NCBI RefSeq assembly: GCF_000175215.2
Contig: NC_014817.1
Location: 834,501 to 898,500, forward strand
Length of the DNA: 64,000 nt
Source: Asticcacaulis excentricus CB 48
GTDB lineage: Bacteria; Pseudomonadota; Alphaproteobacteria; Caulobacterales; Caulobacteraceae
Direction of reading: 5' to 3'
The first letter of the stretch is position 1. Each line of letters opens with the position of its first letter. Under the pieces are notes generated by a model that was not told where the DNA came from, ran no database searches, and saw only the letters and a program-made list of their open reading frames with translations. Positions 16,118-23,912 of the stretch are shown here, piece after piece. The position numbers and the translations under genes are program-made.

Positions 16118-16192
16118 TTAGTTCGACGCCGAGCCGGGGGCGAAACCCAGGGCCAGAAGCGCATTCATAAAGCGTTCGATCAGCTTTTCCAT
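16118..16192 (-). CDS. Micro-ORF A, 24-residue peptide
   Basis: Begins MEKLIERFMNALLALGFAPG. The first 16 residues could form an amphipathic helix with charges on one face. GAGGA sits 6 nt before the ATG. Upstream, at 16220-16233, is a perfect 14-bp palindrome. With micro-ORF B it would form a two-gene micro-operon of about 165 nt between a terminator and the ATP12 gene. No known family is recognised; it could be a regulatory or membrane-active peptide, or a leader. Confidence 0.5.
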   Translation of the reverse strand: MEKLIERFMNALLALGFAPGSASN

Positions 16193-16219
16193 TGTCAGTC
16201 CTCACACACAAAAAAGTTA

Positions 16220-16233
16220 TGACAGCGCTGTCA
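16220..16233. promoter_or_regulatory. Palindromic operator-like site TGACAGCGCTGTCA
   Basis: Perfect 14-bp palindrome with a central CG, the pattern of LacI-family operators. It lies 27 nt upstream of micro-ORF A. A near-identical site with the same flanks is at 25073-25086, also near a micro-ORF. Confidence 0.6.
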
Positions 16234-16332
16234 ATAGCACTTTTTGCACCTGCGAACAAGACCCTTGTCGTCACATTTGAAATTAAGATTTGTAACGCTT
16301 CGTGTGAGGCGCGAAAAACGAGCCGTAAACGC

Positions 16333-17076
16333 CTACACCCCTCTAAACCACGCCTCCAGATGAGTCAGGTCGTGACGCATGGCGGCCTCACGTTTGAGCG
16401 CCTCGGCGTCCTCGCCCCAGGTTTCTTTCTGGAAGGTTTCGCCGACGCGCGAGGCGGCAAAGGCCTCTTCAGCGCTCAAACGGCCCTTGTATAGCGCCAG
16501 AGCCAGAGCCACCGAACCCAGCAACGGAATGGCCGCCATCAGACCGGCCCGCACATAGACCGAGGCCGTGGTCAGAAGCGTTTTAACGCCTTCGATCGTC
16601 GCCACCGGCTGACCGCGCGCCATGATCGAGGTCTGCGGCACAAATTCAAGCGACAGCTCGCGTCTCAGCCAGTCGATGACCGGCCCCCAGGCCGCCTGTT
16701 CGCGGGCAATCAGGGCTTGCGGATAGTCGGACGGGTAGCAGACGAGATCGGTTTCGGCAAAGCGCGCCGCTTCGGCCAATGCCGCCTCAAGGCCGCTGTC
16801 CATGTGGTCGAGCGCCGCAAACCCCAGCCGCGTCAGGGGCATGGCGGTGAAATCGACCGTCTCTTCGACCGCTTCCCATTCACGCCCAACCAGCGCCGCC
16901 AGCGCGAAATTGGGCAGCACCAGCGTGGCCCCCTTCGGCGTTTTCACCGCACGGCCATCCAGCGTCACGCCATAGCCCGGTCCGTCGGCCTTGATCTCGA
17001 CGGTCTTCCAGAAGCGTTTCGGCTTTGCGCCGATCTGATCACTGCGCTTTGATGGCGCTTCGGCCTTGTAGGTCAT
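16333..17076 (-). CDS. ATP12-family chaperone for F1-ATPase assembly
   Basis: 247 residues from the ATG at 17076, preceded by AGGAGAG. ATP12 proteins bind the alpha subunit of F1-ATPase and help form the alpha/beta hexamer. Family blocks are FWKTVEIKADGPGYGVTLDGRAVKTPKGATLVLP near the N-terminus, MPLTRLGFAALDHM, and DLVCYPSDYPQALIAREQAAWGPVIDW in the middle. It is the last gene of the minus-strand crcB-rluC-HAD-ATP12 group. A dispersed palindromic repeat lies in the gap just upstream of its ribosome site. Confidence 0.9.
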   Translation of the reverse strand: MTYKAEAPSKRSDQIGAKPKRFWKTVEIKADGPGYGVTLDGRAVKTPKGATLVLPNFALAALVGREWEAVEETVDFTAMPLTRLGFAALDHMDSGLEAALAEAARFAETDLVCYPSDYPQALIAREQAAWGPVIDWLRRELSLEFVPQTSIMARGQPVATIEGVKTLLTTASVYVRAGLMAAIPLLGSVALALALYKGRLSAEEAFAASRVGETFQKETWGEDAEALKREAAMRHDLTHLEAWFRGV

Positions 17077-17090
17077 GCATAGCTCTCCTG

Positions 17091-17190
17091 TATACCTCCC
17101 CGGCTGGTTCAACGCGCGCAAAGCCCCCCTCCGTCTTTGACGCCTGAGCGGCGTCAAATCCACCTCCCCCGAAAAGTCGGGGGAGTAGAA
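17091..17190 (-). repeat. Dispersed palindromic repeat, copy 2
   Basis: TACCTCCCC at the left; CCCCCCTCCGTCT then a small GACGCC...GGCGTC hairpin; then ATCCACCTCCCCC-N-GGGGGAGTAGAA at the right. It fills the gap between the HAD gene and the ATP12 gene within an apparent operon. Confidence 0.85.
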
Positions 17191-17195
17191 CTAGA

Positions 17196-17864
17196 TTAAA
17201 TCAACTCCGGCACAAACCGGTCAAGAACCGCGCCCAGTTCGCTGAAATCGTGGACAATGTGGTGCGCGCCGGCGGCCTCAAGCTCATCGACCGTGTGGAA
17301 GCCCCACGACACGCCAATGGCCTGCACCTGTGCCGAACGCGCCATGCGCATATCGTGCGTCGCGTCGCCAATCATCACCGCCTGATGCGTACCGACGCCC
17401 AGCGCCGTCAGATTGCATTGAAGCATGTGCGGATGCGGCTTGGACGGGCCGTCATCGGCGCAGAAGGTGACGTCAAACAGGTCGCCCCAACCGTGCTTTT
17501 CGACGATGCGCGTCACGCCGCGCCGCGAATTGCCCGTCGCCATACCGATCAGCCAGTTATCGTTTTTCAGCCGCTCCAGCGTCTCCTGCGCCCCCAGATA
17601 CAGGGCCTCAGTAAAGTCCGGATCAGCATGAAAAGTCAGAAAAGCGTTCTGAAACTCACGCGTATAGGCGGCCACGGTTTCGGGGTCGAGGTCCGGGCGC
17701 ATGGCCTGCAAGGCTTCGAACAGCGACATGCCGACTATGGCGCGCACCTCATCATAGGTGGGCGGGGTGAGGTTCAGCACCTTGGCCGCCTCGACCGCCG
17801 CACGATGAATCGAAGCGCGGCTGTCGATCAGGGTGCCATCGACATCGAATACAGCGAGTCTCAT
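17196..17864 (-). CDS. HAD-family phosphatase (phosphoglycolate-phosphatase-like)
   Basis: 222 residues from the ATG at 17864. The catalytic motif I is VFDVDGTLID at the N-terminus, with both aspartates. Motif II is ATGNSRRG and motif III/IV is KPHPHML...MIGDATHDM. A helical cap sits between about residues 15 and 85. It matches the Gph/pyrophosphatase-like subgroup; the true substrate is unknown. It starts 1 nt after the pseudouridine synthase stop, with the AGAAGG site overlapping that stop, so it is translationally coupled. Confidence 0.9.
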   Translation of the reverse strand: MRLAVFDVDGTLIDSRASIHRAAVEAAKVLNLTPPTYDEVRAIVGMSLFEALQAMRPDLDPETVAAYTREFQNAFLTFHADPDFTEALYLGAQETLERLKNDNWLIGMATGNSRRGVTRIVEKHGWGDLFDVTFCADDGPSKPHPHMLQCNLTALGVGTHQAVMIGDATHDMRMARSAQVQAIGVSWGFHTVDELEAAGAHHIVHDFSELGAVLDRFVPELI

Positions 17865-17865
17865 C

Positions 17866-18873
17866 TTACCTTCTGGAGGCGCGGGTGGCTTTGCGGAAGG
17901 GTTCGGGGCTGGCCTCGTGCTCATCGAAGCCGTAACGGTCGAACCCGGCCTGAATGACCGGATCGAGCGGCGCTTCGACGATCAGCGTGCCGTGCGTCGG
18001 GTGCGGGATTTCGATGCGCCGGTGGTGCAATTGCAGCCCCAAACCCTCTGACAGGGCTATGGATTTTTCATCCTTGTACTTGGGATCGCCTAGGATGCAG
18101 TGACCGATGGCCTGCATGTGGGCGCGCAGCTGGTGCGTGCGGCCCGTATGGGGGCGCAGCGCCATCCACGCCAGACGGTGCGCGGCGCGCGAAATAGTCA
18201 CGTATTCGGTTTCGGCCGCTTCGGCACCCGGCTCCTTCGGGTCCGCCGGCATAACCATTTCGCGGTCATTGATGCCCTTCTTGACCAGAGGCACGTCGAT
18301 CACGCCCTCCTTGGGGTCCGGCGTTCCGGCGACCAGCGCCCAGTAGGTCTTATAGGCCTTGCGCTTGGCAAAGGCCCCGGCCAGACGCGCTGCCGCCGAG
18401 GGCGACTTGCCCAGCAGCAGCACACCCGACGTGTCACGGTCGAGACGGTGGACCAGACGCGGCCGCTCCAGCCCCTCGCCCCAGGCCGACAACAGCCGGT
18501 CGATATGGTTTTTCGTCTTGGTGCCGCCCTGCACCGCCAGACCCGACGGCTTGTTGATGGCGATAACATCCTCGTCCTCATAGAGGACCAGCGACTTGGC
18601 GTAGCGCACCTCCTGCGGGCTCAGCTCGGCGCGTTCACGCTTCTGCTGTTCCTCGGACGGCGCGTCGGGCAGCGGCGGCACGCGCACGCTCTGACCGGTG
18701 CTCAGCCGGGTGTCGGCCTTGGCGCGTGCGCCATCGACGCGCACCTGCCCCGACCGCAGCAGCTTGTTGAGCTGAATATGGTTGAGGTGCGGCCAGCGCC
18801 GCTTGAAAAACTTGTCGATACGCACCCCGTCTTCGCCCTCGGCGACATACAGGATCTTCACTTCCCTACTCAT
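17866..18873 (-). CDS. RluA/RluC-family ribosomal large-subunit pseudouridine synthase
   Basis: 335 residues. An N-terminal S4 RNA-binding domain (about 15-75; IDKFFKRRWPHLNHIQLNKLLRSG) is followed by the RluA-type catalytic domain. The catalytic Asp is in VHRLDRDTSGVLLLGKS. Later blocks are PHTGRTHQLRAHMQAIGHCILGDPKY and LQLHHRRIEIPHP. It converts uridines in 23S rRNA to pseudouridine; it is closest to RluC in domain plan. It overlaps crcB by 4 nt and is nearly abutted to the HAD gene. Confidence 0.93.
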   Translation of the reverse strand: MSREVKILYVAEGEDGVRIDKFFKRRWPHLNHIQLNKLLRSGQVRVDGARAKADTRLSTGQSVRVPPLPDAPSEEQQKRERAELSPQEVRYAKSLVLYEDEDVIAINKPSGLAVQGGTKTKNHIDRLLSAWGEGLERPRLVHRLDRDTSGVLLLGKSPSAAARLAGAFAKRKAYKTYWALVAGTPDPKEGVIDVPLVKKGINDREMVMPADPKEPGAEAAETEYVTISRAAHRLAWMALRPHTGRTHQLRAHMQAIGHCILGDPKYKDEKSIALSEGLGLQLHHRRIEIPHPTHGTLIVEAPLDPVIQAGFDRYGFDEHEASPEPFRKATRASRR

Positions 18874-19250
18874 CCGGCCACTTTCCGAAACACAAACAGA
18901 CCGATCATGACGGCCAAAATCGCCAGCGCAGCAGAAGACACGGCATAAAGCCCCGCCAGCCCGTAGTCTCGCCGCTCCAGCATATGTACCACTTCCAGCG
19001 AATAGGTGGAAAAGGTCGTAAACCCGCCCAGAACGCCGACGCCCAGCAGAAGCCTCAGGCGCTCATCGCCCCCCTTGGCCAGCAACCAACCGGCCAGAAG
19101 CCCCATCATGAGCCCACCCAGCAGGTTGGCCGCAAACGTACCGATGGGCCAGCCAAACGGCATGGCCGCCGCCGGCCACAGACGGGCCAGTCCATAGCGC
19201 GCCGCAGAGCCTAAGGCTCCACCGATCATGACCAGTAACAAATTAGACAT
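18870..19250 (-). CDS. crcB: Fluoride channel CrcB/FluC
   Basis: 126 residues, four membrane helices, usual size for the family. FluC forms dual-topology dimers that export fluoride. Signatures are GGALGSAARYGLARL, PIGTFAANLLGG (with the pore Asn) and GVLGGFTTFSTYSLE (Phe-box and sodium-site region). The start MSNLLL is set by homology; the upstream in-frame extension is not supported. First gene of the operon with rluC-type, HAD and ATP12 genes (4-nt overlap). I see no fluoride-riboswitch consensus in the 82 nt before it. Confidence 0.93.
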   Translation of the reverse strand: MSNLLLVMIGGALGSAARYGLARLWPAAAMPFGWPIGTFAANLLGGLMMGLLAGWLLAKGGDERLRLLLGVGVLGGFTTFSTYSLEVVHMLERRDYGLAGLYAVSSAALAILAVMIGLFVFRKVAG

Positions 19251-19332
19251 TTCAGGCCTCATACCCCTCTTGGCCCTCAAATCATAGTGTTTTAAGGATG
19301 AGACCGGACAAATACCAGCAAGGGACCATGCC

Positions 19333-19764
19333 ATGAGCCTGTACGGGGACTACGATCCCAAGAACATCTTCGCGAAGATTCTGGCCGGAGACATCCCCTG
19401 CGCCAAGGTCTATGAGGACGCGCGGGTCCTGAGCTTCATGGACGCCTTCCCGCAAACCCGAGGCCATACGCTGGTCATCCCCAAGGTGGCGGCGCGCAAC
19501 CTGTTCGACATTTCGTCAGAGCATCTGCAAAACCTGATCCACCACACGCAGCGCATCGGCCGCGCCGTGCGCGACGCACTGGAACCGGAAGGCGTGCGTA
19601 TCGCGCAGTTCAATGGCGAGGTGGGCGGACAGACGGTGTTCCACCTGCATTTCCACATCATCCCCTGCTACGCCAATGGCGCGATCAAGCACCATGCGTC
19701 GGGTCAGATGGCCGATCTGAAAGATCTTCAGGACATGGCGGCGCGTATCAAGGCGAAGCTGTAA
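19333..19764 (+). CDS. HIT-family hydrolase
   Basis: 143 residues. The histidine-triad motif is HLHFHIIPCY near residue 100, with the preceding FNGEVGGQTVFH block. The N-terminal IFAKILAGDIPCAKVYEDA is typical of bacterial HinT-like nucleotide hydrolases, which act on adenosine phosphoramidates. It is divergent from crcB, with starts about 82 nt apart. It ends before a GCCCCTCACC...GGTGAGAGGGGC hairpin. Confidence 0.93.
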   Translation: MSLYGDYDPKNIFAKILAGDIPCAKVYEDARVLSFMDAFPQTRGHTLVIPKVAARNLFDISSEHLQNLIHHTQRIGRAVRDALEPEGVRIAQFNGEVGGQTVFHLHFHIIPCYANGAIKHHASGQMADLKDLQDMAARIKAKL

Positions 19765-19767
19765 TCG

Positions 19768-19808
19768 CCCCTCACCCCAACCCTGTCCCCGTTCACGGTG
19801 AGAGGGGC
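19768..19808. repeat. Hairpin GCCCCTCACC / GGTGAGAGGGGC after the HIT gene
   Basis: Inverted repeat of about 10-12 bp with a pyrimidine-rich loop. No T-run follows, so it is more like a REP-type hairpin than a classical terminator. Confidence 0.55.
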
Positions 19809-19815
19809 CAAACTT

Positions 19816-19959
19816 ACGGATACGCACGCTGATGTTCTTCGTTCTTCGCCATGGTCAGACGGACTGGCCCGTCCCGGCAGCGCAGCAACGGGACAAAACC
19901 CAGGAAAACGGATACGCACGCTGATGTTCTTCGTTCTTCGCCATGGTCAAACGGACTGG
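19816..19959 (+). repeat. 52-bp direct repeat, two copies 92 nt apart
   Basis: 19816-19867 and 19908-19959 are identical except for one G/A change (GGTCAGAC versus GGTCAAAC). Each holds the same upstream bases, the ATG and the first twelve codons of the histidine-phosphatase gene. Confidence 0.95.
19832..19924 (+). pseudogene. Duplicated 5' end of the histidine-phosphatase gene (30-codon ORF)
   Basis: Starts MFFVLRHGQTDW exactly as the full gene, with the catalytic RHG motif, then diverges into a proline/glutamine-rich tail and stops. Its TGA shares the A of the full gene's ATG (TGATG), so ribosomes finishing here could restart on the full gene. It arose from a 92-nt offset duplication. Either a harmless scar or an upstream ORF that now couples to translation of the real gene. 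Confidence 0.75.
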
Positions 19960-20550
19960 AACGCCCAGATGCGGCTTCAGGGTTCGACCGACATCCCGCT
20001 CAATGACACCGGGCGTGAGCAGGCGCGCGTCGCCGCCCGCTTTCTGGCCGATCAGGGCATCACGCGTATTTTCGCCAGCCCGCTGATCCGCGCCTATGAG
20101 ACCGCCAATATCGTCGGGCGGGCGCTGGATTTGCCGGTCATCACCGACGGACGCCTTACTGAGCGGCATTTCGGCATTTTTGAAGGCCTGACGATTGATG
20201 AGGTCGAAGACCACCGGCGTGAGATGCTGGCGCACATGAACCCCGATCTCGATATCGACGGCAAGCACTATCCGCACAATGCCGAGCGCCTGCCCGCCGT
20301 CATCGAGCGCGTACGCGCCTCGGTCGAAGATCACACCTCAGGCGAGGCCATCCCCCTCTTCGTCTGTCACGGCATCCCCTTCCGCGCCATCGCCCGCGTC
20401 TATCTGGGGGAGATGTATTCCAGCCCCAATGCCTGCCCGGTGCGCTATGCGCGTCAGGGGGAAGGATGGGCCATGACCGGCCTCGACCCGGACAATCAGC
20501 CGCTGCACGGGGCCTTCTTCAAAGGCCCGACGACCATGGGCCGCATCTGA
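19924..20550 (+). CDS. Histidine phosphatase (phosphoglycerate-mutase superfamily)
   Basis: 208 residues from the ATG at 19924. Catalytic RHG motif is at residues 6-8 (FVLRHGQTDWN), with the second Arg in FASPLIRAYETA. The acid/base glutamate region is LTERHFGIFEG, and the second histidine is in LFVCHGIPFRAI. Such enzymes remove phosphate from varied small substrates through a phosphohistidine; the substrate cannot be told. The start lies in the second copy of a 52-bp direct repeat, and translation from the first copy ends here. Confidence 0.9.
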   Translation: MFFVLRHGQTDWNAQMRLQGSTDIPLNDTGREQARVAARFLADQGITRIFASPLIRAYETANIVGRALDLPVITDGRLTERHFGIFEGLTIDEVEDHRREMLAHMNPDLDIDGKHYPHNAERLPAVIERVRASVEDHTSGEAIPLFVCHGIPFRAIARVYLGEMYSSPNACPVRYARQGEGWAMTGLDPDNQPLHGAFFKGPTTMGRI

Positions 20551-20726
20551 ACCAAATTCGTAACAATGTTCGAAACGCCGTCACAATAGTCGCGTTTCAT
20601 CTGTGAACGGACATAAGTATATACCAAGTATATTTTTTCACCTGTTAAACCGAAATTCAGACACCTTGTCTATTATCTGACAAAACGCGCACAGAAGGCG
20701 CAAGCGTTGGGTTTTGTGAAGTTTTT

Positions 20727-22871
20727 ATGACAAGCTGGACCTCGGTTATGCAGAAAGCAGCACACGTTTCGGACATCACGGACACCGTAGACCCCGTCTT
20801 TCCGCAGACGACCAATTCGCAAATCTACGATAGCTTCCGCGACAATTCGGACCTGCTGGTGCTGGCCGTAGTCGATACGTGTGGTCGCGTCTTGGGCCTC
20901 ATCGAACGCCACAGTTTCAACCTTAAAATGGCGTCTGAGTACGGTCGCGCCCTGTTCGGCAACAAGTCGGTGACCACGATGATGGACACCTGCCCGCTGA
21001 CCGTCGAAGCGGAAACCCCGCTGCGCGACTTCATGCAGGCGACGCTGGCCGAACGCGCCTCGGAGCTGCTGCGCGGCTTTATCGTCACGCGCGACGGGGC
21101 CTATGCCGGGGTCGGCACCACCTTGTCGATCCTGAAGGCGATGAATGACGACCTTCAGGACAGTCTGCTGCAACAGCGCGAAATGGTCAGCGACCTGATC
21201 CGCCTCAGCGCTGAGTCGGAGCGGCATCAGTCCTTCCTCAACACCATTATCGACAATATTCCGGCCATGGTGCTGGTCAAGGACGCCCATTCGCGCGTTA
21301 AGCTGATCAATCCCGCTGGCGAGGACATGCTGGGCGTCAAGCGTAGCGACGTGGTGGGCAAGACCAGCCACGACATCTTCCCGGCCGAGCAGGCCGACAC
21401 CTTCACGCGCTCCGATCGTCGCGTTCTGGCCAGCGGCGAAGCGGTGATGATCGAAGAGGAGGCCATCTATAATGGCGTGCGCCAGCGCACGGTGCAGCTC
21501 AAAAAGACCGTCCTGCGCGGCCCGGACGGTGCACCCGACAGCATACTGACGCTGGGCATCGACCTGACCGAACAGAAGGCCGCCGAGGCGCGCATCGCAC
21601 AACTGGCGCACTATGATCCGCTGACCGGGCTGGGCAACCGCACCCTCTATACCCACGAGATCGAGCAGGCCCTCAGCCGCGTACAGCGTCACGGCCACCA
21701 CCTCGCCCTGCACTGTCTGGACCTCGACCGCTTCAAGACGGTCAACGATTCCTTTGGCCATTTGGCGGGTGACGCCCTGCTGCGGCAGGTGGGTGAGCGC
21801 CTGCGGCTATGCGTGCGCAAGGGCGACTTCATCGCGCGCATGGGCGGCGACGAATTTGCCATCATCCAGAATATCGAGCGCCCCGAAGACGCCCGCTGTC
21901 TGGCAGAGCGCGTCATTGAGGTCATGAAATCGCCGTTCGATATCAACGGCATCCGCCTCGAAGCCGGGGTCAGTGTCGGTATTGCGCTCGCCCCCGAAGA
22001 CGCCGCCGACGCCAATAACCTGCTGTCGCGCGCCGATCTGGCCCTCTATCGCGTCAAGTCCGAAGGCCGCAACGGCTGGTGCTTCTATCACGCCGAAATG
22101 GACGCCGTGGTGCAGCAGCGCCTCGAAATGGAGCACGAACTACGCACGGCCCTGAGCGAGCAGCAATTCCAGCTACATTTTCAGCCCCTGCTCAATCTCG
22201 ATAGCGGCGAAGTGGTGTCGTTTGAGGCGCTCCTGCGCTGGCATCACCCGCACCGCGGCATGGTCTCGCCGGGCGAGTTCATCCCGGTGGCCGAAGACAG
22301 CGGCCTGATCGGCCCTATCGGCGACTGGGTGCTGCGCGAAGCCTGCCGTCAGGCGGCGCAATGGCCCACGCCGTGGCGCATCGCCGTCAACATCTCACCG
22401 CTGCAATTCCGTGACGGCTCCCTGCCGCGGCTGGTCAAGGACGCCCTGAAAGCCAGTGGCCTCGACCCGCGCCGTCTGGAGCTGGAAATCACCGAAAGCG
22501 TGCTGCTGGCCGACGAAAAGCACAATCTCAAAATCCTCAATACGGTGCGCGACATGGGCGTGCGTATCGCCATGGACGATTTCGGCACCGGCTATTCTTC
22601 TCTGAGCTATCTGCGCGCCTTCCCCTTCGACAAGATCAAGATCGATCAGTCCTTCGTACGCGACCTGCCGCACGATCAGAACGCCCTGTCGATCATCCGC
22701 GCCATCTCCGACATGGCCGAGGCGCTGGGCGTGCACATCACCGCCGAAGGGGTCGAAACCGAAGCCCAGATGGAAGCGCTGAAAGCCATGAACTGCCGCG
22801 AGGCGCAAGGCTATCTGATCGGCCGCCCCGCCGCCGCCATCGAAGCCTATGCCGCCGTGAAGGTCGCCTGA
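20727..22871 (+). CDS. CBS-like/PAS/GGDEF/EAL c-di-GMP signalling protein
   Basis: 714 residues without membrane segments. Residues about 25-140 look like a CBS-pair sensor, then a short coiled coil and a PAS domain (about 170-285; NIPAMVLVKDAHSRVKLINP). The GGDEF domain follows (ARMGGDEFAII, motif at 373-377). The EAL domain has FEALLRWHHP (Glu500), the DFGTGYSSLSYL loop and EGVETEAQ. Both catalytic motifs are intact, so it may synthesise or degrade c-di-GMP. No RxxD inhibitory site is seen at the usual place. An alternative start lies 21 nt downstream. It is monocistronic and links in theme to pleD. Confidence 0.93.
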   Translation: MTSWTSVMQKAAHVSDITDTVDPVFPQTTNSQIYDSFRDNSDLLVLAVVDTCGRVLGLIERHSFNLKMASEYGRALFGNKSVTTMMDTCPLTVEAETPLRDFMQATLAERASELLRGFIVTRDGAYAGVGTTLSILKAMNDDLQDSLLQQREMVSDLIRLSAESERHQSFLNTIIDNIPAMVLVKDAHSRVKLINPAGEDMLGVKRSDVVGKTSHDIFPAEQADTFTRSDRRVLASGEAVMIEEEAIYNGVRQRTVQLKKTVLRGPDGAPDSILTLGIDLTEQKAAEARIAQLAHYDPLTGLGNRTLYTHEIEQALSRVQRHGHHLALHCLDLDRFKTVNDSFGHLAGDALLRQVGERLRLCVRKGDFIARMGGDEFAIIQNIERPEDARCLAERVIEVMKSPFDINGIRLEAGVSVGIALAPEDAADANNLLSRADLALYRVKSEGRNGWCFYHAEMDAVVQQRLEMEHELRTALSEQQFQLHFQPLLNLDSGEVVSFEALLRWHHPHRGMVSPGEFIPVAEDSGLIGPIGDWVLREACRQAAQWPTPWRIAVNISPLQFRDGSLPRLVKDALKASGLDPRRLELEITESVLLADEKHNLKILNTVRDMGVRIAMDDFGTGYSSLSYLRAFPFDKIKIDQSFVRDLPHDQNALSIIRAISDMAEALGVHITAEGVETEAQMEALKAMNCREAQGYLIGRPAAAIEAYAAVKVA

Positions 22872-22917
22872 GATTACGGCTTCACATGTATCTGTGACAT
22901 GAGACCATCACGAGGGC

Positions 22918-22950
22918 ATACCAAAAGTCATTTTCAATGACCCTTGATAT
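22918..22950. repeat. 33-bp imperfect palindrome, copy 2
   Basis: ATACCAAAAGTCATT-ttc-AATGACCCTTGATAT. Same arms and length as 14088-14120, again in a gap just after a gene. Confidence 0.85.
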
Positions 22951-23057
22951 AACGTCTTTATTTTCCGCCGAGAAGCGGACATTCAAACCTGAGCCGCACG
23001 CAGACATGATGTTTCCATACTGAGGGAACTAACCCTCGCGCTGAAAAGGAAACCCGC

Positions 23058-23246
23058 ATGTCCCTTCTGTCTCTGGTTGCTGTCCTGATCGTCGTCGGTG
23101 TGCTCCTGTGGCTGGTTAACACCTACATCCCGATGGACCCCAAGATCAAAAACATCCTCAATGCCGTCGTGGTCATCGGCGTGGTCATCTGGCTGCTTCA
23201 GGTGTTTGGCCTGCTGGGCTCGCTCAGCAATATCCGCGTGGGTTAA
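23058..23246 (+). CDS. Small two-helix membrane protein (Thivi_2564 type)
   Basis: 62 residues with two membrane helices (about 3-22 and 36-54) separated by NTYIPMDPKIKNILNAV. This layout matches the small Thivi_2564-type membrane protein family, whose function is unknown. An AAAGGAAAC site precedes the ATG. It stands alone between a GGDEF/EAL gene and a VOC gene. A GCAGGGTC-GCG-GACCCTGC hairpin follows at 23264-23282. Confidence 0.8.
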   Translation: MSLLSLVAVLIVVGVLLWLVNTYIPMDPKIKNILNAVVVIGVVIWLLQVFGLLGSLSNIRVG

Positions 23247-23263
23247 GCCTCATGCCTAAAAGC

Positions 23264-23282
23264 AGGGTCGCGGACCCTGCAC
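23264..23282. terminator. Hairpin after the small membrane protein gene
   Basis: Perfect 8-bp stem GCAGGGTC/GACCCTGC with a 3-nt loop, 18 nt after the stop codon. No T-run, so a weak or Rho-assisted end. Confidence 0.4.
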
Positions 23283-23316
23283 CCGTAACGGGAGCAGAAG
23301 GTTCCGGCTGCGCTCT

Positions 23317-23382
23317 ATTCTCCTCCCCATTCCATGGGGAGGTGGATCGGCGCGTCAGCAACGAGACGGAGGGGTAAGCCCC
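23317..23382 (+). repeat. Dispersed palindromic repeat, copy 4 (reverse orientation, short)
   Basis: ATTCTCCTCCCC-N-GGGGAGGTGGAT then GACGGAGGGG. It is the reverse complement of the right half of the copies at 407-535, 17091-17190 and 63795-63968. Confidence 0.8.
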
Positions 23383-23388
23383 GGCCCC

Positions 23389-23742
23389 CTAACCCGCCGG
23401 TTCCCACAACTCGATCGCATTGCCCTCCGGATCGTGGATACGCGCAAAACGCCCCACCCCCGGCATATCCCAGTCCGCCTGAGTGATCACCTCAATCCCC
23501 GCCGCCCGCAGAGCCGCACACAAATCATCCAGCCCTTCGGCGCGCAGATTGAGCATCCACTGACGATCTGCCGCGAAATAGTCGGTATCCGCCGCAAAGG
23601 GCGAAAAGACGCTCGGCCCGGCCTGAGTGTCCCAATGGCCATAGGGCCCGGCTCCGACGCCCAGATGCTCGGCATACCACGCCGCCAGGGCCTTCGGATC
23701 CTTGGCCCGGAAGAAGAAACCGCCGATTCCCGTCACACCCAT
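23389..23742 (-). CDS. VOC-superfamily (glyoxalase-like) protein
   Basis: 117 residues forming two beta-alpha-beta-beta-beta modules. The N-terminal GIGGFFFRAKDPKALAAWYAEHLG and C-terminal FARIHDPEGNAIELWEP are typical of the VOC fold; the final Glu would be a metal ligand. Possible roles are small-molecule binding, dioxygenase or isomerase activity; the sequence does not decide. It is read on its own, with a GAGCAGAATGAT hairpin upstream at 23842-23872. Confidence 0.88.
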   Translation of the reverse strand: MGVTGIGGFFFRAKDPKALAAWYAEHLGVGAGPYGHWDTQAGPSVFSPFAADTDYFAADRQWMLNLRAEGLDDLCAALRAAGIEVITQADWDMPGVGRFARIHDPEGNAIELWEPAG

Positions 23743-23841
23743 AGCCGCCTCCGCTCTGGATCGTTATGATGATCCAGATTTTGTTTAGCCCCTCGCCGGG
23801 CGGTGGCTGCGCCACCTTGGCCGCCGCCTCAATGGCGGCTT

Positions 23842-23872
23842 GAGCAGAATGATTTTAGACATCATTCTGCTC
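23842..23872. repeat. 12-bp perfect-arm palindrome in the VOC / monooxygenase gap
   Basis: GAGCAGAATGAT-N7-ATCATTCTGCTC. It lies between two minus-strand genes; no T-run follows on the minus strand. Could be a processing signal or a small mobile palindrome. Confidence 0.6.
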
Positions 23873-23912
23873 CAACCCTTAAGCCGTAACAGGCTAGCCC
23901 GCGGCAGACAAG

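Noticed and set aside
19251..19332. Fluoride riboswitch before crcB
   Set aside because: The gap is only about 80 nt and the conserved crcB-motif bases are not seen.
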